Shown one piece after another: positions 24,974 to 33,447 of a stretch of 64,000 nucleotides of DNA. A model generated the notes under the pieces. The model was given only the letters and a program-made list of their open reading frames with translations. It did no database searches and was not told where the DNA came from. The translations under genes and the position numbers were made by a program. The DNA is from Adhaeribacter_A terreus (lineage in GTDB: Bacteria; Bacteroidota; Bacteroidia; Cytophagales; Hymenobacteraceae): NCBI RefSeq assembly GCF_042657365.1, contig NZ_JBHSKT010000006.1, positions 62,001 to 126,000 of the forward strand, given 5' to 3'. Every line of letters starts with the position of its first letter. Positions within the stretch are counted from its first letter, which is position 1.

Positions 24974-26893
24974 ATGATAACGAATTGCATCGCGAATATA
25001 GAAGTTACAAGTATTCTGAGGTCTTTACCCGGCCCGAATATTTTCCTTCTGCCGGATGCTCCAAAATTTACGATCGTTGAAGTTAATGAGGCTTATACTG
25101 CTGTATCACAAACCACCAGGGAAGAACTTTTAGGAAAAGGCATTTTTGAAGTATTCACAGATTACCCGGATAATACTACTTCTAAACTGGAAGCTAATTT
25201 AAAAAGATCCTTACTAAAAGTTCTTCAGGAAAGAGTAACGCATGAAATGCCTGTTCAGAAATATGATCTGCGGGATAGCGGCACTGGTAAATTAGTTGAA
25301 CATTACTGGTTTCCCAAAAACACGCCAATTCTGAAAGATGATAATAGCGTGGCCTTTATCATGCACTCCGTAGTGGATGTAACTGACAAAATTCTACTAA
25401 ACCAAAAGCTAAATAAAACTACTGCCCTACTCGAAAACAACCAACTGCATTATCACTCGCTGTTCCAGCAAAATCCGGATGCGGTATTTTCGTTAGACCT
25501 TGAAGGAAGGTTTCTGAGTGTAAACAGCGCTTTTCAAGCCTTGACAGCATGTACGCCGGAAAAAATTCATCAGACGAATTTCCTATCACTTGCTGCACCC
25601 GAAGACCTGGATAAAACCATATTCCATTTCAATGAAGCCGTAAACGGCAACCCGCAGTCTTATGAAGCCGGCATCGTTACTGCCAATGGTCAAAAACGGA
25701 TTGTAAATTTTAACATCTTACCCATTATTATTAATAATAAAGTAGTGGGAATTCATGGAATTTCGAAGGATATTACAGATTTCATTACGCTCCAGGAAGA
25801 ATTACTTAAAAGCAACAAACGGTTTGAAATGGTATCTAAAGTTACCATTGATGCCATTTGGGATTGGAACCTTGTCACCAATGAAATCAGCAAGGCTGGC
25901 AATGCCTTTTATCGATCTTTAGGTTATTCCCCGGCAGTACTACAATCTTTTAATAATTGGGTAGCATTGATCCACCCGGAAGATGCAGACAAAGTAATGA
26001 ATGGCTTAAAAGAGTCCCTGGATAACCCTGAAATTCAGACTCTAAAAGCAAAATACCGGATCAGGAAAGCGGATGGTTCCTACGCTTATATCTTGGATAA
26101 AGGATTTATTGTTCGAATTGAAACCGGTAAAGCCGTGCATATCTACGGCGCTTCAAAAGATATTACCAGCAGCAAAAAAAATAAAGCTGAAAAGGAATTG
26201 CTTATTAAAGATCTGACTCAGAGCAATAATTACCTGAAACAATTTTCCTACATAATAACGCACAATCTCAGAACTCCAATTGCCAATTTAATAGGCATAG
26301 GTAACCTTATTGATGAGACCAGGGTCGAAGACCCTTTGACCAGGACATTACTACAGAAATACAAGCAGACAACAGAGATTCTGCATGAAAATGTAAAAGA
26401 ACTGCTTGAGATCCTGATCATAAAAAACAACCTGGAGGTACCTGTAAAAGAGACGAATATCTCCAACGTATTGGCGCAGGTCGTAGACTCAATATCGCAT
26501 TATGTAGCAGTAAGTGAGGCAAATATCATTACAGACTTTTCCGCCGGAACTTCTGTAAACTTTAACCCGGAATACCTCCAAAGCATTTTATTAAATCTGC
26601 TTACCAACGCTATAAAATACCGCAGCCCCGATAGAAGCCTTCAAGTAAAGATCCAGACCGAAAACAGGGAAGGCCACCTGTTTTTACATTTTACTGATAA
26701 CGGATTGGGAATTGACCTTGAAAAATATGGCGACAAAGTTTTCGGGCTATATCAGAAATTTCATGACCACCCCGATAGCAAAGGTTTAGGGCTACACCTG
26801 GTAGCTAACCAGGTAAAAGCCATGGGCGGAGAGATTTCGATTAAAAGTAAAGTAGATAATGGAACAACTTTTTCAATTAAATTCAAGAATTAA
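24974..26893 (+). CDS. Multi-PAS sensor histidine kinase
   Basis: This 639-residue protein has no membrane segment, so it is a cytoplasmic sensor. Three PAS domains are visible (about 15-140, 155-270 and 275-395; the last has the PAS/PAC ending 'GASKDITSSKK'). A dimerisation/phosphoacceptor region follows with His430 in 'IITHNLRTPIANLIG'. The ATPase domain (about 510-639) has N box 'LLNLLTNAIKYR', G1 'FTDNGLGIDL' and G2 'GLGLHLV'. The phosphoacceptor motif THNLRTP is the variant common in Bacteroidota PAS kinases. The next gene, two bases later, is a stand-alone receiver and the likely partner. Confidence 0.9.
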   Translation: MITNCIANIEVTSILRSLPGPNIFLLPDAPKFTIVEVNEAYTAVSQTTREELLGKGIFEVFTDYPDNTTSKLEANLKRSLLKVLQERVTHEMPVQKYDLRDSGTGKLVEHYWFPKNTPILKDDNSVAFIMHSVVDVTDKILLNQKLNKTTALLENNQLHYHSLFQQNPDAVFSLDLEGRFLSVNSAFQALTACTPEKIHQTNFLSLAAPEDLDKTIFHFNEAVNGNPQSYEAGIVTANGQKRIVNFNILPIIINNKVVGIHGISKDITDFITLQEELLKSNKRFEMVSKVTIDAIWDWNLVTNEISKAGNAFYRSLGYSPAVLQSFNNWVALIHPEDADKVMNGLKESLDNPEIQTLKAKYRIRKADGSYAYILDKGFIVRIETGKAVHIYGASKDITSSKKNKAEKELLIKDLTQSNNYLKQFSYIITHNLRTPIANLIGIGNLIDETRVEDPLTRTLLQKYKQTTEILHENVKELLEILIIKNNLEVPVKETNISNVLAQVVDSISHYVAVSEANIITDFSAGTSVNFNPEYLQSILLNLLTNAIKYRSPDRSLQVKIQTENREGHLFLHFTDNGLGIDLEKYGDKVFGLYQKFHDHPDSKGLGLHLVANQVKAMGGEISIKSKVDNGTTFSIKFKN

Positions 26894-26895
26894 CA

Positions 26896-27318
26896 ATGCT
26901 TAACAAGTTATTATTAATCGATGATGATGATATTAGTTTAATGATTTGCGAAATAGTCATTAAACAGGAAAAGTTTGCCTCCGAAGTTCTTAAGGCTAGA
27001 AATGGTCAGGAAGGAATAAATTACCTTAAGTCCTTAGATTCCGGGCAAACCGATAATAAAAAACCCGATCTTATTTTGCTGGATCTGAATATGCCGGTAA
27101 TGAATGGCTGGGAATTTCTGGAAGAATTTTCGGGCGAACTGGAAGAGAAATTTCCGGAAATGAAAGTCTGCATCCTGACCTCGTCGGTAGATCCCTTCGA
27201 TTTTTCGCATTCCAAAATTTACGACAACGTGATCGGGTTTATCAGCAAGCCACTTACAATAGAAGCGCTGAATGAACTACGCTCAAACGAAAGGCTGGAA
27301 GCAAATTTCAGAAGCTGA
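26896..27318 (+). CDS. Stand-alone response regulator receiver
   Basis: This 140-residue protein consists only of a REC domain: acidic pocket 'LLIDDDDISLM', phospho-Asp in 'LILLDLNMPVMNGWEF', Thr/Ser in 'VCILTSSVDP' and Lys in 'GFISKPL'. There is no output domain, so it acts through protein contacts or as a phosphate shuttle. It starts 2 bp after the kinase gene; the pair is an operon. Confidence 0.93.
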   Translation: MLNKLLLIDDDDISLMICEIVIKQEKFASEVLKARNGQEGINYLKSLDSGQTDNKKPDLILLDLNMPVMNGWEFLEEFSGELEEKFPEMKVCILTSSVDPFDFSHSKIYDNVIGFISKPLTIEALNELRSNERLEANFRS

Positions 27319-27384
27319 TCTTAGCTGCTTTAGTTGAAGATCTCATTTGTTCATAAAAACTTTCTTAAAGGCACTTTTTCCCTT

Positions 27385-27411
27385 AAAACGGTACCGTTTT
27401 AGGAGTAAAAA
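27385..27411 (+). repeat. Dispersed 27-bp element
   Basis: AAAACGGTACCGTTTTAGG then AGTAAAAA; the core is a perfect palindrome. It is the only clear spacer copy in the sensory cluster. Confidence 0.75.
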
Positions 27412-27567
27412 GTAACTGTTCGTTGCTTCTGTTCCCTGCCCCTCTGCCATTCGGAAAAACCTTTACATTTCACCGGTTGCCAATTTTTCTGAAATGCTGA
27501 TTCCGGTTCCGGTGCAGGATTTTCAAAACTACTCAAATTAAAATAAGCGCTATAGCCTCAACTTTAC

Positions 27568-30500
27568 ATGCATTTCTTACGCAACCTTTCCATCAGAAAT
27601 AAACTGCTGCTTATTTCGTTATTGCCGCTGGCTACTTTATTCTATTTTCTGGCTGTAAATATTGCCGGCGAACTGGAGAATAAGAACCGCATTCAGAAAG
27701 TTTATTCCGATGTTGAGAAGGCCGAAGCCCTTTCCAACGTCATTCACCAGATCCAGGAAGAGCGCGGTTATGCGGTAGAATATTTAATAAACCCCAGCGA
27801 AGCTTCAAAAAACGATCTTTTCAACCAGCGTACCCAAACCGACAAGGCCATTCACAACCTGAACGCGTTCGCACTGAAAAATAAGACCGAACTAAACCAA
27901 GAAGCGCAATTCGATAAACTGCAAAACCTGCGAAGCGCGATCAATTCCGGTAAAACCAATGCCGCCGAAGTCCGCAGCCGCTACTCTGAGATCAATGCGC
28001 CGCTCATTGCTGAAATAAACAAAACCGCCCTTTTTTCCGAAAACCCGAAAGTTAAAAGTGCTTTGCATGCCCACATGTACATTCTTTACGGAAAAGAATT
28101 TTTCGGGCAGTTGCGCGCCAACGTGAAACAAGCCATTTTAACCGGAGGTTTTAAAGAAAACGGTTTTGCCGAATTCGCTTCTTTGAGTGGAAAATACGAG
28201 CTGAACCTGGAAAATTTCCGCAACAATGCTTCCGAAGAATTAGCGGCCTATTACACCAAAAAAATAACGAATCCGGTTACGTTTAAGGTGCGCAAAATGA
28301 TCGATACGGTAAAGCAGAATCCATCGGCAGCCAACCTCGATTTTTCCCGCGACGACTGGTGGATGAACGGCGCTTCTTACCTGAACACCTTAAAGGAAAT
28401 TGAAGATCATTCCACCCTAATCATCCGGCAAACCGCTGAAAACGAACTCACTGAGATCACCAATTCTCTGGTCAGAAGCATTATAATTGCGATTACCATT
28501 GCACTTGTTTTACTGCTGCTTCTTTACAACACCATCCGCTACATTGTAGCTTCCCTGCAGGAGTTAAAAAATGCCGCCGACCGCATTGCAAGCGGCGATG
28601 TGAACAGGCCCGTAACAATAAGCTCTCAGGATGAGATCGGTGATCTGGCCGGTTCTTTCAATAAATTAATTTCGGTTTCCAGGGAATATGCGCAGGCCGC
28701 CGATGTAATTGGGCGCGGCGATTATTCGCCGGAAGTTCAGGTAAGAAGCGAAGCCGATACGTTGGGAATTTCGCTAAATAACATGAAGCAGAATCTTCAG
28801 AAATTATCGGAAGAAAATGCTCTCCGGAACTGGATGCTTATCGGCAACAGCGAACTGAACGATAAACTGCGCGGCGAAAAAGAAGTACGGGTATTGGCGC
28901 AGGAAGTCGTGAACAAACTTACCAATTACCTGAACGCCCAGATCGGAGCCATTTACCTATACGAAAACGGCGTTTTACGCTTAGCTGGCAGCTATGCCTA
29001 CCATTTCCGGAAAGATAACAACAACGAATTCAAGTTGGGAGAAGGCCTGATCGGTCAGGCGGCGCTGGAGAAAAAATCGATCATTTTCAGCCAGGTTCCG
29101 GAAGATTATATCCGCATCAATTCTGGTTTGGGCAATGCAACGCCAAAGAATATTGTGGTTTACCCTTTCCTGCACGACAACGAATTGAAAGGCGTGATCG
29201 AGATCGGATCGGCAGAAGCATTTTCAGAGCACGATCTGGATTTTCTGAATATGGTGGCCGAAAATGTTGCCATCGCTTTCCATTCGGCACAATCCAGAAC
29301 CATTTTAAAGGAACTGCTGGAAGAAACCCAGCGGCAGGCCGAAGAACTGGAAGCTCAGCAGGAAGAATTGCGCCAGATAAACGAAGAACTGCAGGAGAAA
29401 ACGCATTTGCTTCAAAATTCCGAAGCCGAACTGAAAGCCCAGCAGGAAGAATTGCAGCAAACCAACGAAGAGCTGGAAGAAAAAGCCAATTTGCTGGAAG
29501 AGCAGAAAGAAAAGCTGGAAGTTGCCAAAATGGAAGTGGAAACCAAAGCGCGCGAACTGGAGATCAACAGCAAATACAAATCAGAATTCCTGGCCAATAT
29601 GAGCCACGAATTGCGCACACCGCTAAACAGCATTCTTATTCTGGCGCAGCTGCTCAGCGAAAACAAAAGCAAAGTGCTCGGCGATAAAGAAGTGGAATTT
29701 GCCCGCAACATTTTCAGTTCCGGCACCGATCTGCTGAACCTGATAAACGAAATTCTGGACCTTTCTAAAGTAGAATCCGGTAAAATTGAGCTCGATATTT
29801 CGGAAGTAAATCTGGCGGAAATTCAGGAAAACCTGCAATCTACTTTTAAGGAAATTGCCAGAAACAAACAGATCGATTTTGAGATCAAATACGACGCGCA
29901 AAACTTACCGGAACATTTCAATACCGATAAGCAACGCCTGGAACAGATCCTCCGGAATTTGCTTTCCAACGCGTTCAAGTTCACAGGCAAAAACGGCGAA
30001 GTAACGCTCAACATCCGATCCATTTCACCGAACGGCAGCCTCAGAAACCGGAAGCTCCGCAACATGAATGAAGTGCTGGAATTCTCCGTTACCGACACCG
30101 GCATTGGCATTCCGGAAAGCAAACAGCACGTTGTTTTCGAAGCATTTCAGCAGGCTGATGGCTCAACCAAACGCAAATATGGTAGCACCGGCCTGGGCCT
30201 TTCTATCAGCCGCGAACTGGCCAATGCGCTCGGCGGCGAAATTCATCTGGAAAGCGCCGAAGGCAAAGGCAGCACTTTCACGCTTTATCTGCCGTTAGAA
30301 TTTGATGCCACATTGGTAATTCCGTCAGAAAAAGAAGTTTCGGTAAAACCACCAACAGAAAAACTTTTACCGCCCGCAAAAACGGTATCCCAAACCGTCG
30401 AAAAAGTCAATGCGACTCAATCTGTAACCGACGACCGCGATCATATTCAGGAAAATGACAAGGCCATTCTGATCGTAGAAGATGACGTTGCTTTTGCCAA

Positions 30501-31629
30501 TATTCTGCTTCAATTCATCCGCGAAAAAGGCTACAAAGGCATTCTGGCGCACCAGGGAAATACCGGCTTAAGTCTGGCCCGTTACTACCAGCCCGATGCC
30601 ATAATTCTGGATATGAAACTGCCGGTAATGGATGGTTCGGAAGTGCTGAAACACCTGAAAAACGATCCGGAACTGCGACATATTCCGGTGCAGGTTATTT
30701 CGGGTTTCGACCGCCGGAACGAAGGTTTTGAACTGGGCGCTTTCGATTTTATTAAGAAACCCATTACCCAGCAAGAGCTGGACGCTGCATTCGGCCGCAT
30801 TGAAGAATTCATAAACCGGAAGCTGAAAAAACTGCTGATCGTGGAAGACAATAAGCTGCAAAACCTGGCCATCCGGGAATTGATAGGTAACGGCGATGTA
30901 AAATCTTTTTCGGCCTACACCGGCGAAGAAGCGTACAAACTAATGCACCAGGAAAAATTCGACTGTATAATCGTGGATCTGGGCTTACCGGATATGGGCG
31001 GAATTGACCTGCTGGAAAAAGTAAAAGCCGACGAAAACCTGAACAAAATTCCGGTAATTGTTTACACCGGAAAAGAACTGGATAAACAGGAAGCTTCGCG
31101 GTTAAACAAACTGGCTAACACGGTGGTGCTGAAAACGGTAGATTCGAACGAAAGATTATTAGATGAAACCATTCTGTTTCTGCACAGCGTAGAAGCCCGG
31201 TTACCGAAAGAGAAACAGCAGATCATCCGGAAACTGCACCGCACCGACGAAGTACTGAAAAACAAGAAAGTGCTGATCGTGGATGATGATATGCGTAATA
31301 TTTTTTCGCTGACCAACGTGCTGGAAGATGAAGGCGTGCGCTGCATAACGGCAGAAAACGGCCGCGAAGCCATAAATGTTTTGAAAGAACACCCGGATAC
31401 TGATATTATTTTAATGGACGTAATGATGCCGGAAATGGACGGTTACGAAGCTACGCAGGAGATCCGGAAGATGCTAAAATTTGCCAAACTCCCGATCATT
31501 GCACTTACGGCCAAAGCTATGAAAGGCGACCGGGAAAGATGCCTCGAAGCCGGTATGTCCGATTATATTTCGAAGCCGGTAAACATTGAAAAACTGCTTT
31601 CGCTGATGCGGGTGTGGATGTATAAATAA
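27568..31629 (+). CDS. Hybrid histidine kinase with nitrate-sensing-type, HAMP, GAF and three receiver domains
   Basis: This 1353-residue protein has, in order: a membrane segment (about 12-32), a helical periplasmic NIT-type sensor (to about 300, with 'VIHQIQEERGYAVEYL'), a second membrane segment (about 305-327), HAMP, GAF (about 430-570), a coiled coil (580-670, repeated 'AQQEELQQTNEELEEK'), HisKA with His680 in 'MSHELRTP', ATPase (785-910) and three receivers. These begin near 965, 1090 and 1225; the third has Asp1284 in 'LMDVMMPEMDG'. A dispersed-element-like stretch (30378-30404) encodes KTVSQTVEK in the linker before the first receiver. It works with the adjacent receiver, CheR and CheB genes. 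Confidence 0.92.
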   Translation: MHFLRNLSIRNKLLLISLLPLATLFYFLAVNIAGELENKNRIQKVYSDVEKAEALSNVIHQIQEERGYAVEYLINPSEASKNDLFNQRTQTDKAIHNLNAFALKNKTELNQEAQFDKLQNLRSAINSGKTNAAEVRSRYSEINAPLIAEINKTALFSENPKVKSALHAHMYILYGKEFFGQLRANVKQAILTGGFKENGFAEFASLSGKYELNLENFRNNASEELAAYYTKKITNPVTFKVRKMIDTVKQNPSAANLDFSRDDWWMNGASYLNTLKEIEDHSTLIIRQTAENELTEITNSLVRSIIIAITIALVLLLLLYNTIRYIVASLQELKNAADRIASGDVNRPVTISSQDEIGDLAGSFNKLISVSREYAQAADVIGRGDYSPEVQVRSEADTLGISLNNMKQNLQKLSEENALRNWMLIGNSELNDKLRGEKEVRVLAQEVVNKLTNYLNAQIGAIYLYENGVLRLAGSYAYHFRKDNNNEFKLGEGLIGQAALEKKSIIFSQVPEDYIRINSGLGNATPKNIVVYPFLHDNELKGVIEIGSAEAFSEHDLDFLNMVAENVAIAFHSAQSRTILKELLEETQRQAEELEAQQEELRQINEELQEKTHLLQNSEAELKAQQEELQQTNEELEEKANLLEEQKEKLEVAKMEVETKARELEINSKYKSEFLANMSHELRTPLNSILILAQLLSENKSKVLGDKEVEFARNIFSSGTDLLNLINEILDLSKVESGKIELDISEVNLAEIQENLQSTFKEIARNKQIDFEIKYDAQNLPEHFNTDKQRLEQILRNLLSNAFKFTGKNGEVTLNIRSISPNGSLRNRKLRNMNEVLEFSVTDTGIGIPESKQHVVFEAFQQADGSTKRKYGSTGLGLSISRELANALGGEIHLESAEGKGSTFTLYLPLEFDATLVIPSEKEVSVKPPTEKLLPPAKTVSQTVEKVNATQSVTDDRDHIQENDKAILIVEDDVAFANILLQFIREKGYKGILAHQGNTGLSLARYYQPDAIILDMKLPVMDGSEVLKHLKNDPELRHIPVQVISGFDRRNEGFELGAFDFIKKPITQQELDAAFGRIEEFINRKLKKLLIVEDNKLQNLAIRELIGNGDVKSFSAYTGEEAYKLMHQEKFDCIIVDLGLPDMGGIDLLEKVKADENLNKIPVIVYTGKELDKQEASRLNKLANTVVLKTVDSNERLLDETILFLHSVEARLPKEKQQIIRKLHRTDEVLKNKKVLIVDDDMRNIFSLTNVLEDEGVRCITAENGREAINVLKEHPDTDIILMDVMMPEMDGYEATQEIRKMLKFAKLPIIALTAKAMKGDRERCLEAGMSDYISKPVNIEKLLSLMRVWMYK
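30378..30404 (+). repeat. Dispersed-element-like sequence in a kinase linker
   Basis: AAAACGGTATCCCAAACC then GTCGAAAAA, read in frame as KTVSQTVEK, between the ATPase and first receiver domains of the hybrid kinase. Confidence 0.4.
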
Positions 31630-31639
31630 ACTGAAAAGG

Positions 31640-32053
31640 ATGCTACAAACGGAAGAGTTACTGGCAGGAAAAAAAGTCCTGATCGTGGACGATGACGTTC
31701 GCAATATTTTTGCCCTTTATTGCTACCTGGAAAGTTTCGGAATGGATATTCATACGGCCGAAAACGGCTTGAAAGCCCTGGAATTTTTAAACCGCAAACC
31801 CGAAACCGACCTGGTTTTAATGGACATGATGATGCCCGAAATGGATGGTTACGAAGCCATTGAACATATCCGGGAAAACGAAATACTGCACGATCTGCCG
31901 GTAATTGCCGTAACCGCCAAAGCCATGAAAGGCGACCGCGAGAAATGCCTGGAAGCCGGTGCTTCGGAATACGTTGCCAAACCGATAAACCTGGCCGAGC
32001 TCTGCGAAAAAATGATAGGCTTAGTAAGCCAAAAACCCGGGTATGATCAATAG
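31640..32053 (+). CDS. Response regulator receiver
   Basis: This 137-residue REC domain has 'VLIVDDDVRNIFALYCYLE', the phospho-Asp motif 'LVLMDMMMPEMDGYEA', and 'VIAVTAKAMKGDREKCLEAGASEYVAKPI'. It is very similar to the third receiver of the preceding hybrid kinase, which points to duplication. It starts 10 bp after that gene and overlaps the CheR gene by 11 bases, so they are co-translated. Confidence 0.93.
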   Translation: MLQTEELLAGKKVLIVDDDVRNIFALYCYLESFGMDIHTAENGLKALEFLNRKPETDLVLMDMMMPEMDGYEAIEHIRENEILHDLPVIAVTAKAMKGDREKCLEAGASEYVAKPINLAELCEKMIGLVSQKPGYDQ

Positions 32054-32855
32054 CAGCGAATTAAAAGAACTTCTGGAATCGATCCGGTTTGTGTATGGCT
32101 ACGATTTTACCGAATACGCAGAAGCGTCGGTCATGCGGCGGATCGATCATTTCATGAAGGGAAACAATATTACAACGCTTCAGGAATTAGCTGGCATTTT
32201 GCTGCGCGATGAGAATTTCTTTGCGCGCTTTGTGCAGGAATTCACCGTAAACGTTACCGAAATGTTCCGCGACCCGAATTTTTATCAAAGCCTGCGGAAA
32301 AATGTGCTCGGTCGCCTGGCCACCTACCCATTCATCAAGATCTGGATAGCAGGTTGTTCTACCGGCGAAGAAGTTTATTCCATTGCTATTTTACTGAAGG
32401 AAGAAGGCCTGCTTGACCGCAGCGTGATCTACGCCACCGATATTAATCAGAAAGCATTGCAGGCGGCAAGAGATGGTATTTTCAGCATGGATCTGATGAA
32501 GAATTATACGAGCAATTATCAGAAAGCCGGCGGCAAAAGTTCATTTTCGGATTATTACATTGCCAAGTACAATTCTGCCCTGATCGATAAATCGCTGAAA
32601 CAGAACGTTGTATTTTCCATTCATAACCTGGCCGTAGACCGTTCTTTCAATGAATTTCAGCTGATCTTGTGCCGCAATGTGCTAATTTATTTCAATCAGA
32701 GCCTGCAAAACAAAGTAATTAACCTGTTCTATGAAAGCCTTTGTCCGTTTGGTTTCCTGGCGTTAGGCAACAAAGAATCGCTGCTTTTTTCCGATAAACA
32801 AAAGAATTTCGAAGACATCGATAAGCGGGAAAAGATCTACATCAAGGCGAATTAA
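32043..32855 (+). CDS. CheR-type protein-glutamate methyltransferase
   Basis: This 270-residue protein has an N-terminal helical CheR domain followed by the SAM-binding domain with 'IKIWIAGCSTGEEVYSIAI' (motif I) and 'FQLILCRNVLIYFNQ' (motif IV). In chemotaxis it methylates receptor glutamates. There is no receptor, CheA or CheW in this window, so the target here is unknown and could be a sensor protein of the cluster. It overlaps the receiver gene by 11 bases and is followed by CheB. Confidence 0.9.
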   Translation: MINSSELKELLESIRFVYGYDFTEYAEASVMRRIDHFMKGNNITTLQELAGILLRDENFFARFVQEFTVNVTEMFRDPNFYQSLRKNVLGRLATYPFIKIWIAGCSTGEEVYSIAILLKEEGLLDRSVIYATDINQKALQAARDGIFSMDLMKNYTSNYQKAGGKSSFSDYYIAKYNSALIDKSLKQNVVFSIHNLAVDRSFNEFQLILCRNVLIYFNQSLQNKVINLFYESLCPFGFLALGNKESLLFSDKQKNFEDIDKREKIYIKAN

Positions 32856-32872
32856 TTTGCGTATGCGAACAC

Positions 32873-33439
32873 ATGAAATACGAAGCAATCGTGATCGGAA
32901 CATCGGCGGGCGGTTTACTAGCCTTAACCACCTTGTTAGAAGCTTTGCCGGCAGATTTCCCGCTTCCTATAATTGTGGTGCAGCACCGTTCCAAAGATGA
33001 ACGCAACCTGCTCGAAGAACTACTTTCGCAGAAATGTAAAATTGCGATAAAACAAGCCGACGAAAAGGAAAAGATCGAAAAAGGAGTGGTTTATTTCGCG
33101 CCGCCGGATTATCATTTGCTTATAGAACGCGACCAGACTTTTTCGCTCAGTTATGATACCAAAGTGAATTACAGCCGCCCGGCCATCGATATTTTATTTG
33201 AAACTGCGGCATTTGTTTACAAGCAGCATTTGTTAGCCATCATTCTGACCGGCGCCAACGCCGACGGCGCAAACGGTATCAAAACCATTAGAAAAACTGG
33301 CGGCACAACCATTGCGCAAAACCCGGCTTCGGCACAATTTCCGGCCATGCCGCAAGCTGCCATAGATACCGGCTGCATCGATAAAATTCTGGAACTCACC
33401 GAAATTAAGGATCTGCTGATCGGGCTTGGTAAACGTTAA
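32873..33439 (+). CDS. CheB-type protein-glutamate methylesterase (catalytic domain only)
   Basis: This 188-residue protein is the esterase domain without the usual N-terminal receiver. The catalytic Ser is in 'VIGTSAGGL', the His in 'IVVQHRSKDE' and the Asp in 'ILTGANADGANG'. It removes methyl groups added by CheR. Regulation by phosphorylation would need a separate receiver, and several lie next door. It is 17 bp from CheR and 8 bp from the next gene. Confidence 0.92.
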   Translation: MKYEAIVIGTSAGGLLALTTLLEALPADFPLPIIVVQHRSKDERNLLEELLSQKCKIAIKQADEKEKIEKGVVYFAPPDYHLLIERDQTFSLSYDTKVNYSRPAIDILFETAAFVYKQHLLAIILTGANADGANGIKTIRKTGGTTIAQNPASAQFPAMPQAAIDTGCIDKILELTEIKDLLIGLGKR

Positions 33440-33447
33440 TTTTTATA